From contig JACCTI010000376.1 in assembly GCA_013812515.1 (NCBI GenBank), positions 1 through 25,236 on the forward strand: DNA of 25,236 nucleotides. The letters are read 5' to 3'. A program made the position numbers and the translations under genes. Shown piece by piece: positions 7,850 to 16,238 of the stretch. This DNA is from Chthoniobacterales bacterium (GTDB lineage: Bacteria; Verrucomicrobiota; Verrucomicrobiia; Chthoniobacterales; UBA10450). The notes beneath the pieces were generated by a model, which was not told where the DNA came from, searched no databases, and saw nothing but the letters and a program-made list of their open reading frames with translations. Position 1 is the stretch's first letter. Each line of letters begins with the position of its first letter.

Positions 7850-9397
7850 CTACGCTCGACGCTGCCACCACACCGCCGTTCCGATGACGGCCGGAATCAG
7901 CGGCATCAGCACCAAAATCAACCAGCGGAGATTGCGCAGCGCCTTTTCGTCGAGACTGAATGTGAGCGTCCGCGGCACTTTCGGCGCAATGCCGATGAGC
8001 TGTTCCCGATTCAGCAGCCAATTGATGCTCCCGGAGACGAAATCGAGGCCCTGTTGATCCTGCGTCAGTGCGTTGTCCTGCACGAAAGCCGAGTTCGCCA
8101 CCACGACCATGCGCGCTGAGTTGGCTTGCACCCGATCATCCGCGCTCCCGCCTTTCTCGATTGCGACGGCAAAGTTGAGCGGCGCATCCTGGTCCCGTCC
8201 CGCCGTGAACTGGAGCAGAGTTTCATCATCCGAATTGTAATCCGCCTCGCCCCAATAACCCTTCTCCGCCTCGACGAGCGGCTGGAGCTTGAGGTTGCCG
8301 CCGCGTGATTGTTCCGCGGGCGCGAGCGTGAGTGAAGCGGTGCCGCCGAGGAATGGGGCCTGCACGCCCGCGAGCCGTTTCGTGATCGGACTCTCCGGCA
8401 GGAACTTTCCGATCACGTCGCGCACCCGGGCAACTTCCTGAATGCCGGTCTTGATCATCGCCGTCAGGCGATTGTCGTTCACGCGCACGCCGACCTCATT
8501 CAGAAACGCGGCGAGCTTCGGCGTCTTTGCGCTGGGATCGAGGAGAATGAGAATTCGGCCCTGCTTTCCCCAAAACTCACGGAGTAACTGCATTTCACGA
8601 TCGGAGAAATCGTACTGCGGCCCGACGATCATGATCGTTTTCAGCTCCGCGGGAATCGCCGGGACGTCGAAAAGATTCAGCTCCTGGATCTTGATGTTCT
8701 CGTTCTCGATGAACGTCTTTAGGACAGAGATCGGGCTGCGTTCCCCCGCGTTCGGTCTCAGCGCTGGCGACATGGACGGAGGGGCGTCGGCCAGAGGCGG
8801 TTCCTTGTGTCCCATGACGTAGCCGATCGCGTTCTTCTTTCCTTCAACGAGGTCGATCATCGCGCTCGTGATCGCCTGTTCGCCCTTGAAGGCCGCGATC
8901 TTCGGCTCCTCGCCTAACATCGGGTTGCCCTGATCTACCTCCGCCATTTCGGAAGCTTTGACGGTTTTGTTCCGTCCGTCGTAATCCACAATGAGCAGGC
9001 TCTCGTCACTCACCACTTTGTATTTATCGAAGACCTCTTTGGCGCGGGAGAGGCTGCGTTCCGGGTCGATGTTCTCGACGTCGATTTTGCCCTTCGCGGC
9101 GTATTGGTATTCCGTCAGCAGATTCTGCACATCCTGTCCGATCGGGTTGTTAGGCCCGAAAAACACGGTGATGCGCATCTTGCCTTTTACGCTGTGGAGA
9201 AAGCGCTTCGATTTGTCGGAGAGGGCATACTTCTTATCGCGCGAAAGATCCCAGCGGCGGTAATGCTCAAACCCGAGGTAGTTAACCATGACGGCGAGAA
9301 AGAGAATGAGCGCGACCTGCGCGAGCACGTTCAAGCCGATGCGAACGCGATGGATCTTCCGGTTTTTGGGCGCTGTGGAAGAAGGATTTTCAGCCAT
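7850..9397 (-). CDS. GldG-type ABC transporter auxiliary protein
   Basis: A 515-residue membrane protein of the GldG / ABC-type uncharacterised auxiliary family. An N-terminal helix (LNVLAQVALILFLAVMVNYLG) precedes DLSRDKKYALSDKSKRFLHSVKGKMRITVFF, a hallmark of the family. A periplasmic region with a thioredoxin-like or GATase-like fold follows (QNLLTEYQYAAKGKIDVENIDPE; IMIVGPQYDFSDREMQLLREFWGKQGRILILLDP). The C-terminus ends in a second helix, LRWLILVLMPLIPAVIGTAVWW, then WQRRA. In Bacteroidota gliding bacteria the homologue works with GldA and GldF. Elsewhere these proteins form exporters with unknown cargo. It sits between the permease gene and the DUF4340 gene on the same strand. The frame opens with a GTG at 9412; I chose the ATG at 9397. 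Confidence 0.9.
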   Translation of the reverse strand: MAENPSSTAPKNRKIHRVRIGLNVLAQVALILFLAVMVNYLGFEHYRRWDLSRDKKYALSDKSKRFLHSVKGKMRITVFFGPNNPIGQDVQNLLTEYQYAAKGKIDVENIDPERSLSRAKEVFDKYKVVSDESLLIVDYDGRNKTVKASEMAEVDQGNPMLGEEPKIAAFKGEQAITSAMIDLVEGKKNAIGYVMGHKEPPLADAPPSMSPALRPNAGERSPISVLKTFIENENIKIQELNLFDVPAIPAELKTIMIVGPQYDFSDREMQLLREFWGKQGRILILLDPSAKTPKLAAFLNEVGVRVNDNRLTAMIKTGIQEVARVRDVIGKFLPESPITKRLAGVQAPFLGGTASLTLAPAEQSRGGNLKLQPLVEAEKGYWGEADYNSDDETLLQFTAGRDQDAPLNFAVAIEKGGSADDRVQANSARMVVVANSAFVQDNALTQDQQGLDFVSGSINWLLNREQLIGIAPKVPRTLTFSLDEKALRNLRWLILVLMPLIPAVIGTAVWWQRRA

Positions 9398-9572
9398 TGT
9401 TTTTTTGGCCACGGATTAAGACCGATGAAAGACGATTGGGGAACAGGCATTGCGCGGCCTAAATCTTGCCAGCGGCTCGCCGTCACATCGACCGCGTGTC
9501 CACGATATTTGCGAAAGCATGGCTTCTCTCTCCATCCGTATTTCATCCGTGTTCATCAGGGCTAAAGGAAAC

Positions 9573-10328
9573 CTAGAGTCTCCACTTCCGTGATTGAAAC
9601 GCCTGATGCGTCAGCGCGAGCATCACGATCGTCATGCTGAGGTAGAGGACGATCGGACGGGTATCGATCTCACCGCGCGAGAGCGTGCCCATCTGTTCGA
9701 TGGCCGAGAAGTAGCCGAGCAACTGACGCGTGGCCGAGCTGACGTCCTGTACGATAAAGGAGACCAGGCCGGAGAAGAAATGCAGCGTGATGGCGCAGAA
9801 TGAAATGACCGCGGCCACGATCTGGTTCGTTGTGAGAACCGAGGCAAGGCAGCCGATTGAGAGATAGAAGATGCCAAGCAGGAAGAGCATCAGATAGGAG
9901 CCGAGATATGCGCCGGCAGAGTTCGCGGCGGGATCATGCGTGACGGTTTGGAATATGACGAAATAGAGAAGCGTTGGTATCCAAAGGACGATGTAGAAAA
10001 CCAGGGCGCCGAAAAACTTCGAAAGGACGACCTGCCAATCCCGCACCGGCGCGGTCATGAGCGGCTCGATCGTGCCGAGTTTAAATTCTTCCGAGAAAAG
10101 CCGCATCGTGATGAGCGGAAAGATCAAAACGAAAGCGAACCAGAAGAAGACGGAGTTGAAAAACGCTTCCTGCACGGTGTACGGCACCGGCCGCCCGTTC
10201 ATAAAGGAGAGCTGGAAGTAGAAATCGACTCCGGAAAGCAGGAGAAAAAAGACGAGGACGATGTAGGCGATGGGCGAGTAAAAGTAGCTCCGCACTTCGC
10301 GGTCGAGGAGGGTAAGAAACTTTCTCAT
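9573..10328 (-). CDS. ABC transporter permease, GldF/ABC-2 type
   Basis: A 251-residue ABC-2 permease with six hydrophobic segments. It begins MRKFLTLLDREVRSYFYSPIAYI, the usual opening of GldF-like permeases, with the EEFKLGTIEPLMTAPVRDWQVVLSKF coupling helix at about residues 90-115. The start at 10328 is supported by a good Shine-Dalgarno, GGAGG about ten bases upstream, one of the few clear ones in the window. A longer frame to 10427 is open but would read into a dispersed repeat. It pairs with the ATPase encoded upstream on the same strand, and the roughly 160-bp gap downstream to the GldG-type gene contains no gene. The complex presumably exports or extracts an envelope substrate. Confidence 0.92.
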   Translation of the reverse strand: MRKFLTLLDREVRSYFYSPIAYIVLVFFLLLSGVDFYFQLSFMNGRPVPYTVQEAFFNSVFFWFAFVLIFPLITMRLFSEEFKLGTIEPLMTAPVRDWQVVLSKFFGALVFYIVLWIPTLLYFVIFQTVTHDPAANSAGAYLGSYLMLFLLGIFYLSIGCLASVLTTNQIVAAVISFCAITLHFFSGLVSFIVQDVSSATRQLLGYFSAIEQMGTLSRGEIDTRPIVLYLSMTIVMLALTHQAFQSRKWRL

Positions 10329-10369
10329 TGCGCGCTTACCTCCACTGCTGCCGCCCTTGGCTCCCGCGC

Positions 10370-10496
10370 TGTCATTCCGAGTCGCGCAGACGACGAGGGA
10401 CCTCGCATAAGGTGATGGATCACACACACAGATGACGCGTGACGCTCGCTTCGGTGGTGAGGTCCTTCCCGAAAGCTTTCGGGGCTCAGGATGACA
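10370..10496. repeat. 127-bp dispersed inverted-repeat element between ATPase and permease genes
   Basis: The ends are an imperfect inverted repeat: TGTCATTCCGAG at 10370-10381 and CTCAGGATGACA at 10485-10496 (10 of 12 positions complementary). Inside lies a second nested pair, GAGGGACCTC and GAGGTCCTTC, plus a perfect 16-bp palindrome CCCGAAAGCTTTCGGG (10468-10483). The layout is that of a non-coding foldback element, with no gene inside. It separates two cotranscribed genes, so in the mRNA it would form a long hairpin. Confidence 0.75.
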
Positions 10497-10526
10497 AGCT
10501 GATCGTAACGACGCCTCATGGCTGGA

Positions 10527-11462
10527 TTACACGTCATCCGCATGCGTAATCTCAACGAACACATCTTCGAGCGTTGCCTTGCGTTGTGATAACTCGCGCA
10601 CACTCCATCGCCGGTCCGCTGCCAGCCGGAAGACCTCCTCGCGCAAATCCGCGCCAGATTCGACCCGCAGCGAAAATCTCTGCCACTCGCCATCCGTCGT
10701 CGTCGTCACGTCGCGCACGCCGGCGATTTTCTTCAACTCCTCGGCCCCATCCTCCGCGCCGACTCTCGCTTCGAGCAGCACGCCGCCCGCGGTGCGAATT
10801 TCGCCGAGCAAATTTTCCGGCGTATCGCACGCTTCGATGCGCCCTTTGTTGATAATGATGACGCGGCTGCATGTCATCTCGACTTCCGGCAGAATGTGCG
10901 TCGAGAGCAGGATGGTGTGCTGTTTGCCCAAATTCCTGATCAGATCGCGCACCTGTCGAATTTGATTTGGATCCAATCCGCTTGTCGGCTCGTCCAGAAT
11001 CAAGAGCTCAGGTTCATGCACGAGCGCATCGGCTAGCCCCACCCGCTGCCGGTAGCCTTTGGAAAGCGCGCCGACCAGCTTCTTTTCCACGTCCTTTAAA
11101 CCGCAGAGCTCTTTCACGTCGCCAACTCGCTCGGCAATGCGCCGGTGCGGGACGCCCTTCAGCGCGGCGCGATAATCGAGATACTCCGTCACGCGCATGT
11201 CCTTATAGAGCGGGACATTTTCAGGCATGTAACCCAGGTGGGAACGTGCCTGGAGCGATTGCTCGAAAACGTCGAACCCGGCGATCGTGGCTCGTCCGGA
11301 AGTCGCCGGCATGAAGCTCGAGAGGATCCGCATCGTCGTGCTTTTGCCCGCGCCGTTTGGCCCGAGGAAACCCATGATCTCCCCCTTGCCGACCTCGAAG
11401 CTCAGGTCCTCGATGGCGGTGTGGCCGGGGTAACGTTTCGTTAGGTTTTCGACCTTGATCAT
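10527..11462 (-). CDS. ABC transporter ATPase, GldA-like
   Basis: A 311-residue ATP-binding subunit. Walker A is GPNGAGKST (34-42), the signature is LSKGY (133-137), Walker B is LLILDEP (153-159, catalytic E158), and the H-loop His is at 189 (LLSTHIL). The C-terminal 100 residues (RIEACDTPENLLGEI onwards) are the DUF4162-type extension found in GldA and other ABC-2 exporters. Neighbouring permease, GldG-type and DUF4340 genes on the same strand make the partner set clear. The frame is open to 11567, but MIKVENLTKRYPG at 11462 is the natural N-terminus. It is the first gene of the exporter cluster; the protease gene lies 146 bp upstream with a hairpin between them. Confidence 0.94.
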   Translation of the reverse strand: MIKVENLTKRYPGHTAIEDLSFEVGKGEIMGFLGPNGAGKSTTMRILSSFMPATSGRATIAGFDVFEQSLQARSHLGYMPENVPLYKDMRVTEYLDYRAALKGVPHRRIAERVGDVKELCGLKDVEKKLVGALSKGYRQRVGLADALVHEPELLILDEPTSGLDPNQIRQVRDLIRNLGKQHTILLSTHILPEVEMTCSRVIIINKGRIEACDTPENLLGEIRTAGGVLLEARVGAEDGAEELKKIAGVRDVTTTTDGEWQRFSLRVESGADLREEVFRLAADRRWSVRELSQRKATLEDVFVEITHADDV

Positions 11463-11541
11463 GTGGCGATAAGTCTTTGAGACAACCGAACCGGCAGCGT
11501 GTTCATCCGAAGCCGCGCAAGCCGCCAGCTCTCTTGTGGAG

Positions 11542-11558
11542 GCAGGCGTGTCGCCTGC
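11542..11558. repeat. REP-like hairpin downstream of htrA
   Basis: A perfect 7-bp stem GCAGGCG / loop TGT / CGCCTGC preceded by GTGGAG. It has the same architecture as the other short hairpins in this window (GC-rich stem, TGT-type loop). It lies between the protease gene and the ATPase gene, both on the minus strand. No T-run follows, so it is more likely a repeat or mRNA-stabilising hairpin than an intrinsic terminator. Confidence 0.55.
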
Positions 11559-11608
11559 AATTTCCAAAATAAGGGGACCATGCGCGTCAGCGATGCAAAC
11601 TCGTTTAA

Positions 11609-12772
11609 CTAACGCGCCGTCAACGTCACGGCCTCGAGACGCGGTGATTGTCCGCCGCTTCGGACGAAACCGACAGTGAAATCAACGGCCGAGCCAGCGC
11701 GCGCGCGAGAGAGTAGTTTTTCGATCTGCGCGACGGTCCGCACGTCGTATTTGCCAACGCGATAAATCACCAAACCGCGCTCCATTCCCGCGTCTGCCGC
11801 CGGGCCGATTCCTTCCACCGCACTGATGAGAACACCTTTACCTGCAACCAACCCGAGCGCGTCGGTCAGGTCCTGCGTGAGCTCTTGCAGCTGCATCCCG
11901 AAGAGCCGCTCCGCGTTGGAAGCGGGCTGCGTGTCATCGGGCGTTTTCTGCACCGGCTGGTGTTCCGCGACGTTTCTGAACTGCACGGCCGTATCGCGCA
12001 CCGTGTCCGCTGGAATCGCGAAACCCACGCCCTGCGTCGGCACGCCCTGCGGAGTGAAGGCCATCTTCGCGGAGCTGACACCCACGAGGCGCGCTGAGAG
12101 ATCGATCAAAGGCCCGCCACTATTTCCCGGGTTAATGGCCGCATCCGTCTGTAACAGGTTTTTGTATTCGATCTCCTCGATCGTGATGTCGCGTTTCATG
12201 CCGCTGAGAACACCGCGGCTAATCGAGCTGCTGTAGCCCAGCGCGTTTCCCACGACGATGACAGTCTGGCCAAGCAGATTCGGCGAGAGATTGTTCAGGT
12301 CGATGAAGGGCAGCGGCTGCTTCGATTCGATCTTCAGAAAAGCGAGATCCTTCTTTTCGTCTCCGGTCACGAAGCGCGCGGGCAATGTCTTCCCGTCGCT
12401 CATCGTGACTTCGATCTTGAGATCCGCGGCGCGCTCAACCACGTGCTGATTCGTGATGATGTAACCGGCCGGATCGACGAGGAAACCGGAGCCGAGGCTT
12501 TGCAGCGTTTGCCGAATCTCGCGCGGACGTGAGCGGAAATTCCCGAAGTATTGCGCCGCGAAATCTTCGAAGGGATCGCGCACGCGCCGCCGTACGACGC
12601 GCTCTGTATTCACGTTGACCACGGCGGGCAGAACCTTCGCTACCGCGAGCACGCTAGGCTCGGAAGCGGGGTCCGCTTGCGCCAGGCTGGCAGGCGCGGC
12701 CATCCACATTGCGCAGCTGCCGATCAGCGCCCAACTGAGAGAACTGCTAATCCTCGCTCCCACGATCGGCAT
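11609..12772 (-). CDS. HtrA/Deg-family periplasmic serine protease with PDZ domain
   Basis: An S1C trypsin-like protease that degrades or refolds damaged envelope proteins. Residues 1 to about 32 form a signal peptide ending SLAQA. The catalytic triad is visible as H110 (TNQHVVE), D142 (DEKKDLAFLKI) and S218 in INPGNSGGPL. Only one PDZ domain follows (about 285-385, LGLVAGKGVLISAVEGIGPAADAGMERGLVI), against two in classical DegP, so it is closer to DegS or short HtrA forms. I chose the ATG at 12772; a TTG two codons earlier is in frame. The start overlaps the 3' end of the nucleotidyltransferase gene by 26 bp, which implies translational coupling. The exporter genes lie downstream on the same strand. 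Confidence 0.93.
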   Translation of the reverse strand: MPIVGARISSSLSWALIGSCAMWMAAPASLAQADPASEPSVLAVAKVLPAVVNVNTERVVRRRVRDPFEDFAAQYFGNFRSRPREIRQTLQSLGSGFLVDPAGYIITNQHVVERAADLKIEVTMSDGKTLPARFVTGDEKKDLAFLKIESKQPLPFIDLNNLSPNLLGQTVIVVGNALGYSSSISRGVLSGMKRDITIEEIEYKNLLQTDAAINPGNSGGPLIDLSARLVGVSSAKMAFTPQGVPTQGVGFAIPADTVRDTAVQFRNVAEHQPVQKTPDDTQPASNAERLFGMQLQELTQDLTDALGLVAGKGVLISAVEGIGPAADAGMERGLVIYRVGKYDVRTVAQIEKLLSRARAGSAVDFTVGFVRSGGQSPRLEAVTLTAR

Positions 12773-13292
12773 TCTCAATTTGCGCGAGAATCTTATCGGG
12801 CATCATCCTCCGCAACTCGGGGTAAGTCTCGGCAATGCGAATCAAATCCAGCTCATCTTTCTTATGTTTACTGAATCGGCGGCTGTCGTCGCTCCAGGCC
12901 CACACCTTGCCCTGGATGAGATCAGCCAGGCTCGCGATCGGCACTCTACAACCAAGCACCTCACCAAGAACCGCGCGTTCGATGAACGGCTGATACTTCG
13001 CCGCGACGGTAAATTGCAGCGAAAGTTTGCTCTCCCGTCTCGTAGCGTTCACGGAGTGCGCGAAGTGTTTGATGGAGAAACCGGCATCGACCAGTTTCTC
13101 CTGCACTGGCTCGAGGTTCCCGGCGATGACAACCACGTCGGCATCGATTGTATAAACAGGCTCGACGTAGTGGTTCACGGCCAGGCCGCCGATCAGACAC
13201 CATGGGGCGTGCTTATCGAGAATCGCCACAGCTTCAGTGAACGCGCTGGCGCCCCCGTTGGTAACAGACTCATAGACCTCCTCCGCAGTCAT
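12747..13292 (-). CDS. AbiEii/MNT-like nucleotidyltransferase-fold protein
   Basis: A 181-residue protein with the minimal nucleotidyltransferase signature. A glycine pair at 35-36 (LIGGLAVNHYVEP) is followed by TIDADVVV with D50 and D52, the pattern of the AbiEii/AbiGii toxin and related NTases. The remainder, with LADLIQGKVWAW and KHKKDELDLIRI, matches the helical part in which a lysine contacts the nucleotide. It has no obvious antitoxin partner; instead its end overlaps the start of the HtrA gene. The ATG at 13292 is preferred over a longer frame to 13388, which would overlap sucA. It may nucleotidylate a tRNA or protein, but that is family inference only. It is divergent from sucA with a 76-bp gap. 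Confidence 0.8.
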   Translation of the reverse strand: MTAEEVYESVTNGGASAFTEAVAILDKHAPWCLIGGLAVNHYVEPVYTIDADVVVIAGNLEPVQEKLVDAGFSIKHFAHSVNATRRESKLSLQFTVAAKYQPFIERAVLGEVLGCRVPIASLADLIQGKVWAWSDDSRRFSKHKKDELDLIRIAETYPELRRMMPDKILAQIENADRGSED

Positions 13293-13368
13293 TCTGCGGG
13301 GAAGTAACGAGGCGCGTTCCGCACTGTCAACTTGCCCTCCTGCGCATCGACGGCAGATTTGACGGGCT

Positions 13369-16122
13369 ATGCGTCCATCGTTTGCCACTCATCTGAACCT
13401 CGACATTCTGGAGGAGAATTATCGCCGCTGGGAGGATAATCCGGAGGCAGTCGATTCTGGATGGTCGGCCTTTTTTGAAGGCTTTGAGCTCGGAAATTTA
13501 GAGAAGCGAAACGGCGCCGCGGCCGCTCCGGTCCGAGCGCGCACAGACCACGCGGAGAGCCCGCTCCAAACCCGCATCGACGGGCTCGTCTACGCGTATC
13601 GGACGCTCGGTCACACGATCGCGGAGTTGAATCCGCTCGCGGATAAACGACCGGAGAATCCGCTCCTGACACTGCGGGAGCTCGGGTTCAGCGAACGCGA
13701 CCTGGACATGCAGGTCTCGTCGAAGTTCTTCCTCGATAATCGGCGCATGACGCTGCGCGAGATGATCGCGAAGCTCGAATGCATTTACGCCGACGCGATC
13801 GGCGCGGAGTTCCAGCACATCCAGAACACGCGCATTCGTAATTGGGTCCGGCACCGCCTCGAGTCCCGCCCAGGAAAGCATGAGGCCTCGCGCGAGGTGC
13901 AGATCGCGTTGCTGCGCTCACTCTCGGAGTCCGAGTTGTTCGAGACTTTCCTCCACACGCGCTACGTGGGGCAGAAGCGCTTTTCGCTGCAAGGCGCCGA
14001 GTCGCTCATGGTGATTCTCGACACGATTCTCCACAAGTGTCCGAGGTCGGGCGTGGAAGAAATCTGCATGGGCATGGCGCATCGCGGACGACTCAATGTG
14101 CTCGCGAACTTCCTGCAGAAATCCTTCAAGGTGATCTTCAACGAATTCACCGAGAACTACGTGCCGAATCTCGTGGAAGGTGACGGGGACGTGAAGTATC
14201 ACCTCGGCTATCGCACCATCCGGAAGCTCGCTTCCGGTGCGGAAGTGGAGATTCGCCTCGCGGCAAATCCGAGCCATCTGGAGGCGGTCGATCCCATCGT
14301 GGAAGGCACGGCGCGCGCGCGGCAACGCATCCGCGGCGACACGAAGAATCGGCGCAAAGTTTTGCCGTTATTGATTCACGGCGATGCGGCGTTCGCGGGG
14401 CAGGGGATTGTTTATGAGACACTCAACATGTCGCAACTGCCCGGCTACAGCACGGGCGGCACAGTCCATGTGGTCGTGAACAACCAGATCGGCTTCACCA
14501 CCCTGCCAGAAGACGCGCGCTCCTCGATGTATGCGACCGATGTGGCGAAGGCGATCGAGGTTCCGATTTTCCACGTCAATGGCGACGATCCGCTGGCGGT
14601 CATGTTCGTGACGGAACTCGCGCTCGATTTTCGGCAGGAGTTCGGCCGCGATGTCGTGATCGACATGTATTGCTATCGTCGCTACGGCCATAATGAAGGG
14701 GACGAGCCGTCATTCACGCAGCCTGATCTTTACGCGAAAATCGATCGGCGCCCTTCCATTCGGAAGCTCTACAAAAAAGAGCTGATCGATGCCGGGCGCT
14801 TGAGCGAAGAGGAGGCGGCGAGGCTCGAGGGCGAGTTCGAGCAGAAGCTCCAGGCCGCGCTGGATGACGTGAAGGCGCACGCCACGCAGCCCGCGGATCG
14901 GAAAGAGCGGTTCAACGAATCCACGGCCGTTTTTCAGCCGGATTACTCGGTGGGTTCTCCGCCGACCGCGATTACACCGGAGACGTTGCGGCAAATCGTG
15001 GACGGTCTTACGCGCGTACCCGACGGGTTCCGTGTTTTGCCAAAAGTAAAGCGCATGCTGCTCGACCGGCGGCGGGAGATTTTCGAAGCCGGTGGCCCGT
15101 ACGACTGGGGCTTTGCGGAAGCACTCGCTTTCGGCTCTTTGTTGCTCGAGGGAACGCCCATCCGGCTCTCCGGGCAGGACAGCCGGCGCGGCACCTTCAG
15201 TCATCGACACGCCGTCATCTACGATGCGGAAACGGGCGAGCCGCACATTCCGTTGCTGCATCTCGCACCGGAACAGGCGCGCATCTGTGTTTACAACAGC
15301 CTGCTCTCCGAGGCGGCCGTGCTCGGGTTCGACTACGGTTACTCGTTAGACTATCCCGAAATGCTCTGCCTCTGGGAGGCGCAGTTCGGCGATTTCGCGA
15401 ATGGTGCGCAGACGATCATCGATCAATTCATCGTCTCCGCCGAGTCGAAATGGCAAAGACCGAGTGGGCTCGTGATGCTCTTGCCGCATGGCTACGAAGG
15501 GCAGGGCCCCGAGCATTCAAGCGGACGCGTGGAGCGGTTCCTGCAGGCTTGCGCGGAAGACAACATTCAGGTCTGCAACCTTACCACCCCCGCGCAGTAT
15601 TTCCACGTCTTGCGCCGGCAGATGAAACGCGATTTCCTCAAGCCGCTCATCATCATGACGCCGAAAAGCCTTTTGCGCGCCGAGCATGCAACTTCGCGCG
15701 CGGATGCATTCACGAGCGGAGTCTTCGAAGAGGTTTTGTCCGATGCCGGTGCCACACCGGCCGACCAGATCCAGCGTGTCGTGCTTTGCTCCGGGAAAGT
15801 GTATTACGATCTCCGGAAATATCGCGAAACGCAGAAGGTGACCGACGCGGCGTTAATCCGCGTGGAGCAGCTGTATCCGTTTTGTGAAGAGAGAATGCGC
15901 GAAGTGATCGGAGCATTCCCGCCGGACGCAAAGCTCATCTGGTGCCAGGAAGAATCGCAGAACATGGGTGCCTGGAGCTTTATCGAACCACGTTTGCGCG
16001 CGCTCTTCGGACGCGAGGTTGCATACGCGGGACGCAACGCGAGCGCGAGCCCGGCGGTCGGGGCCTTAACGCTGCACAAGCGCGAGCAGGCCGAGCTGAT
16101 CTGGGAAGCATTGAGCTTGTAG
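13369..16122 (+). CDS. sucA: 2-oxoglutarate dehydrogenase E1 component
   Basis: A full-length E1 (917 residues) of the 2-oxoglutarate dehydrogenase complex, the thiamine-diphosphate decarboxylase that feeds succinyl groups to the E2 lipoyl arm in the TCA cycle. The N-terminal HLNLDILEENYRRWEDNPEAVD is the conserved E2/E3-binding helix. MAHRGRLNVLANF (from 236), HGDAAFAGQGIVYE (about 337) and RRYGHNEGDEPSFTQP are thiamine-diphosphate and substrate contacts. The C-terminal domain has SGQDSRRGTFSHRHA, LLPHGYEGQGPEHSSGR and the closing ALTLHKREQ. The ATG at 13369 has no visible Shine-Dalgarno but gives the standard N-terminus. It is followed by sucB on the same strand after 116 bp holding two hairpins. 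No E3 gene is in the window. Confidence 0.97.
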   Translation: MRPSFATHLNLDILEENYRRWEDNPEAVDSGWSAFFEGFELGNLEKRNGAAAAPVRARTDHAESPLQTRIDGLVYAYRTLGHTIAELNPLADKRPENPLLTLRELGFSERDLDMQVSSKFFLDNRRMTLREMIAKLECIYADAIGAEFQHIQNTRIRNWVRHRLESRPGKHEASREVQIALLRSLSESELFETFLHTRYVGQKRFSLQGAESLMVILDTILHKCPRSGVEEICMGMAHRGRLNVLANFLQKSFKVIFNEFTENYVPNLVEGDGDVKYHLGYRTIRKLASGAEVEIRLAANPSHLEAVDPIVEGTARARQRIRGDTKNRRKVLPLLIHGDAAFAGQGIVYETLNMSQLPGYSTGGTVHVVVNNQIGFTTLPEDARSSMYATDVAKAIEVPIFHVNGDDPLAVMFVTELALDFRQEFGRDVVIDMYCYRRYGHNEGDEPSFTQPDLYAKIDRRPSIRKLYKKELIDAGRLSEEEAARLEGEFEQKLQAALDDVKAHATQPADRKERFNESTAVFQPDYSVGSPPTAITPETLRQIVDGLTRVPDGFRVLPKVKRMLLDRRREIFEAGGPYDWGFAEALAFGSLLLEGTPIRLSGQDSRRGTFSHRHAVIYDAETGEPHIPLLHLAPEQARICVYNSLLSEAAVLGFDYGYSLDYPEMLCLWEAQFGDFANGAQTIIDQFIVSAESKWQRPSGLVMLLPHGYEGQGPEHSSGRVERFLQACAEDNIQVCNLTTPAQYFHVLRRQMKRDFLKPLIIMTPKSLLRAEHATSRADAFTSGVFEEVLSDAGATPADQIQRVVLCSGKVYYDLRKYRETQKVTDAALIRVEQLYPFCEERMREVIGAFPPDAKLIWCQEESQNMGAWSFIEPRLRALFGREVAYAGRNASASPAVGALTLHKREQAELIWEALSL

Positions 16123-16135
16123 GAGCAAGTTGTCG

Positions 16136-16204
16136 CGGTGCTTGTGCCAAGCACCGAGCCGATCGGCGGCGAGCGGCAGCGCCAGGCGCTTGACACAAGC
16201 GCCT
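16136..16204. repeat. Two REP-like hairpins between sucA and sucB
   Basis: Two perfect 9-bp hairpins with 3-nt loops: CGGTGCTTG-TGC-CAAGCACCG (16136-16156) and AGGCGCTTG-ACA-CAAGCGCCT (16184-16204). They share the GCTTG/CAAGC heart, but the outer bases differ with pairing preserved, so they are two members of one repeat family and not one duplicated stretch. In the sucA-sucB transcript they would form adjacent stem-loops that could set the ratio of the two subunits by mRNA processing. Confidence 0.75.
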
Positions 16205-16238
16205 CTACACGCGCGATTACGGATACTGTGAGGCGCGC

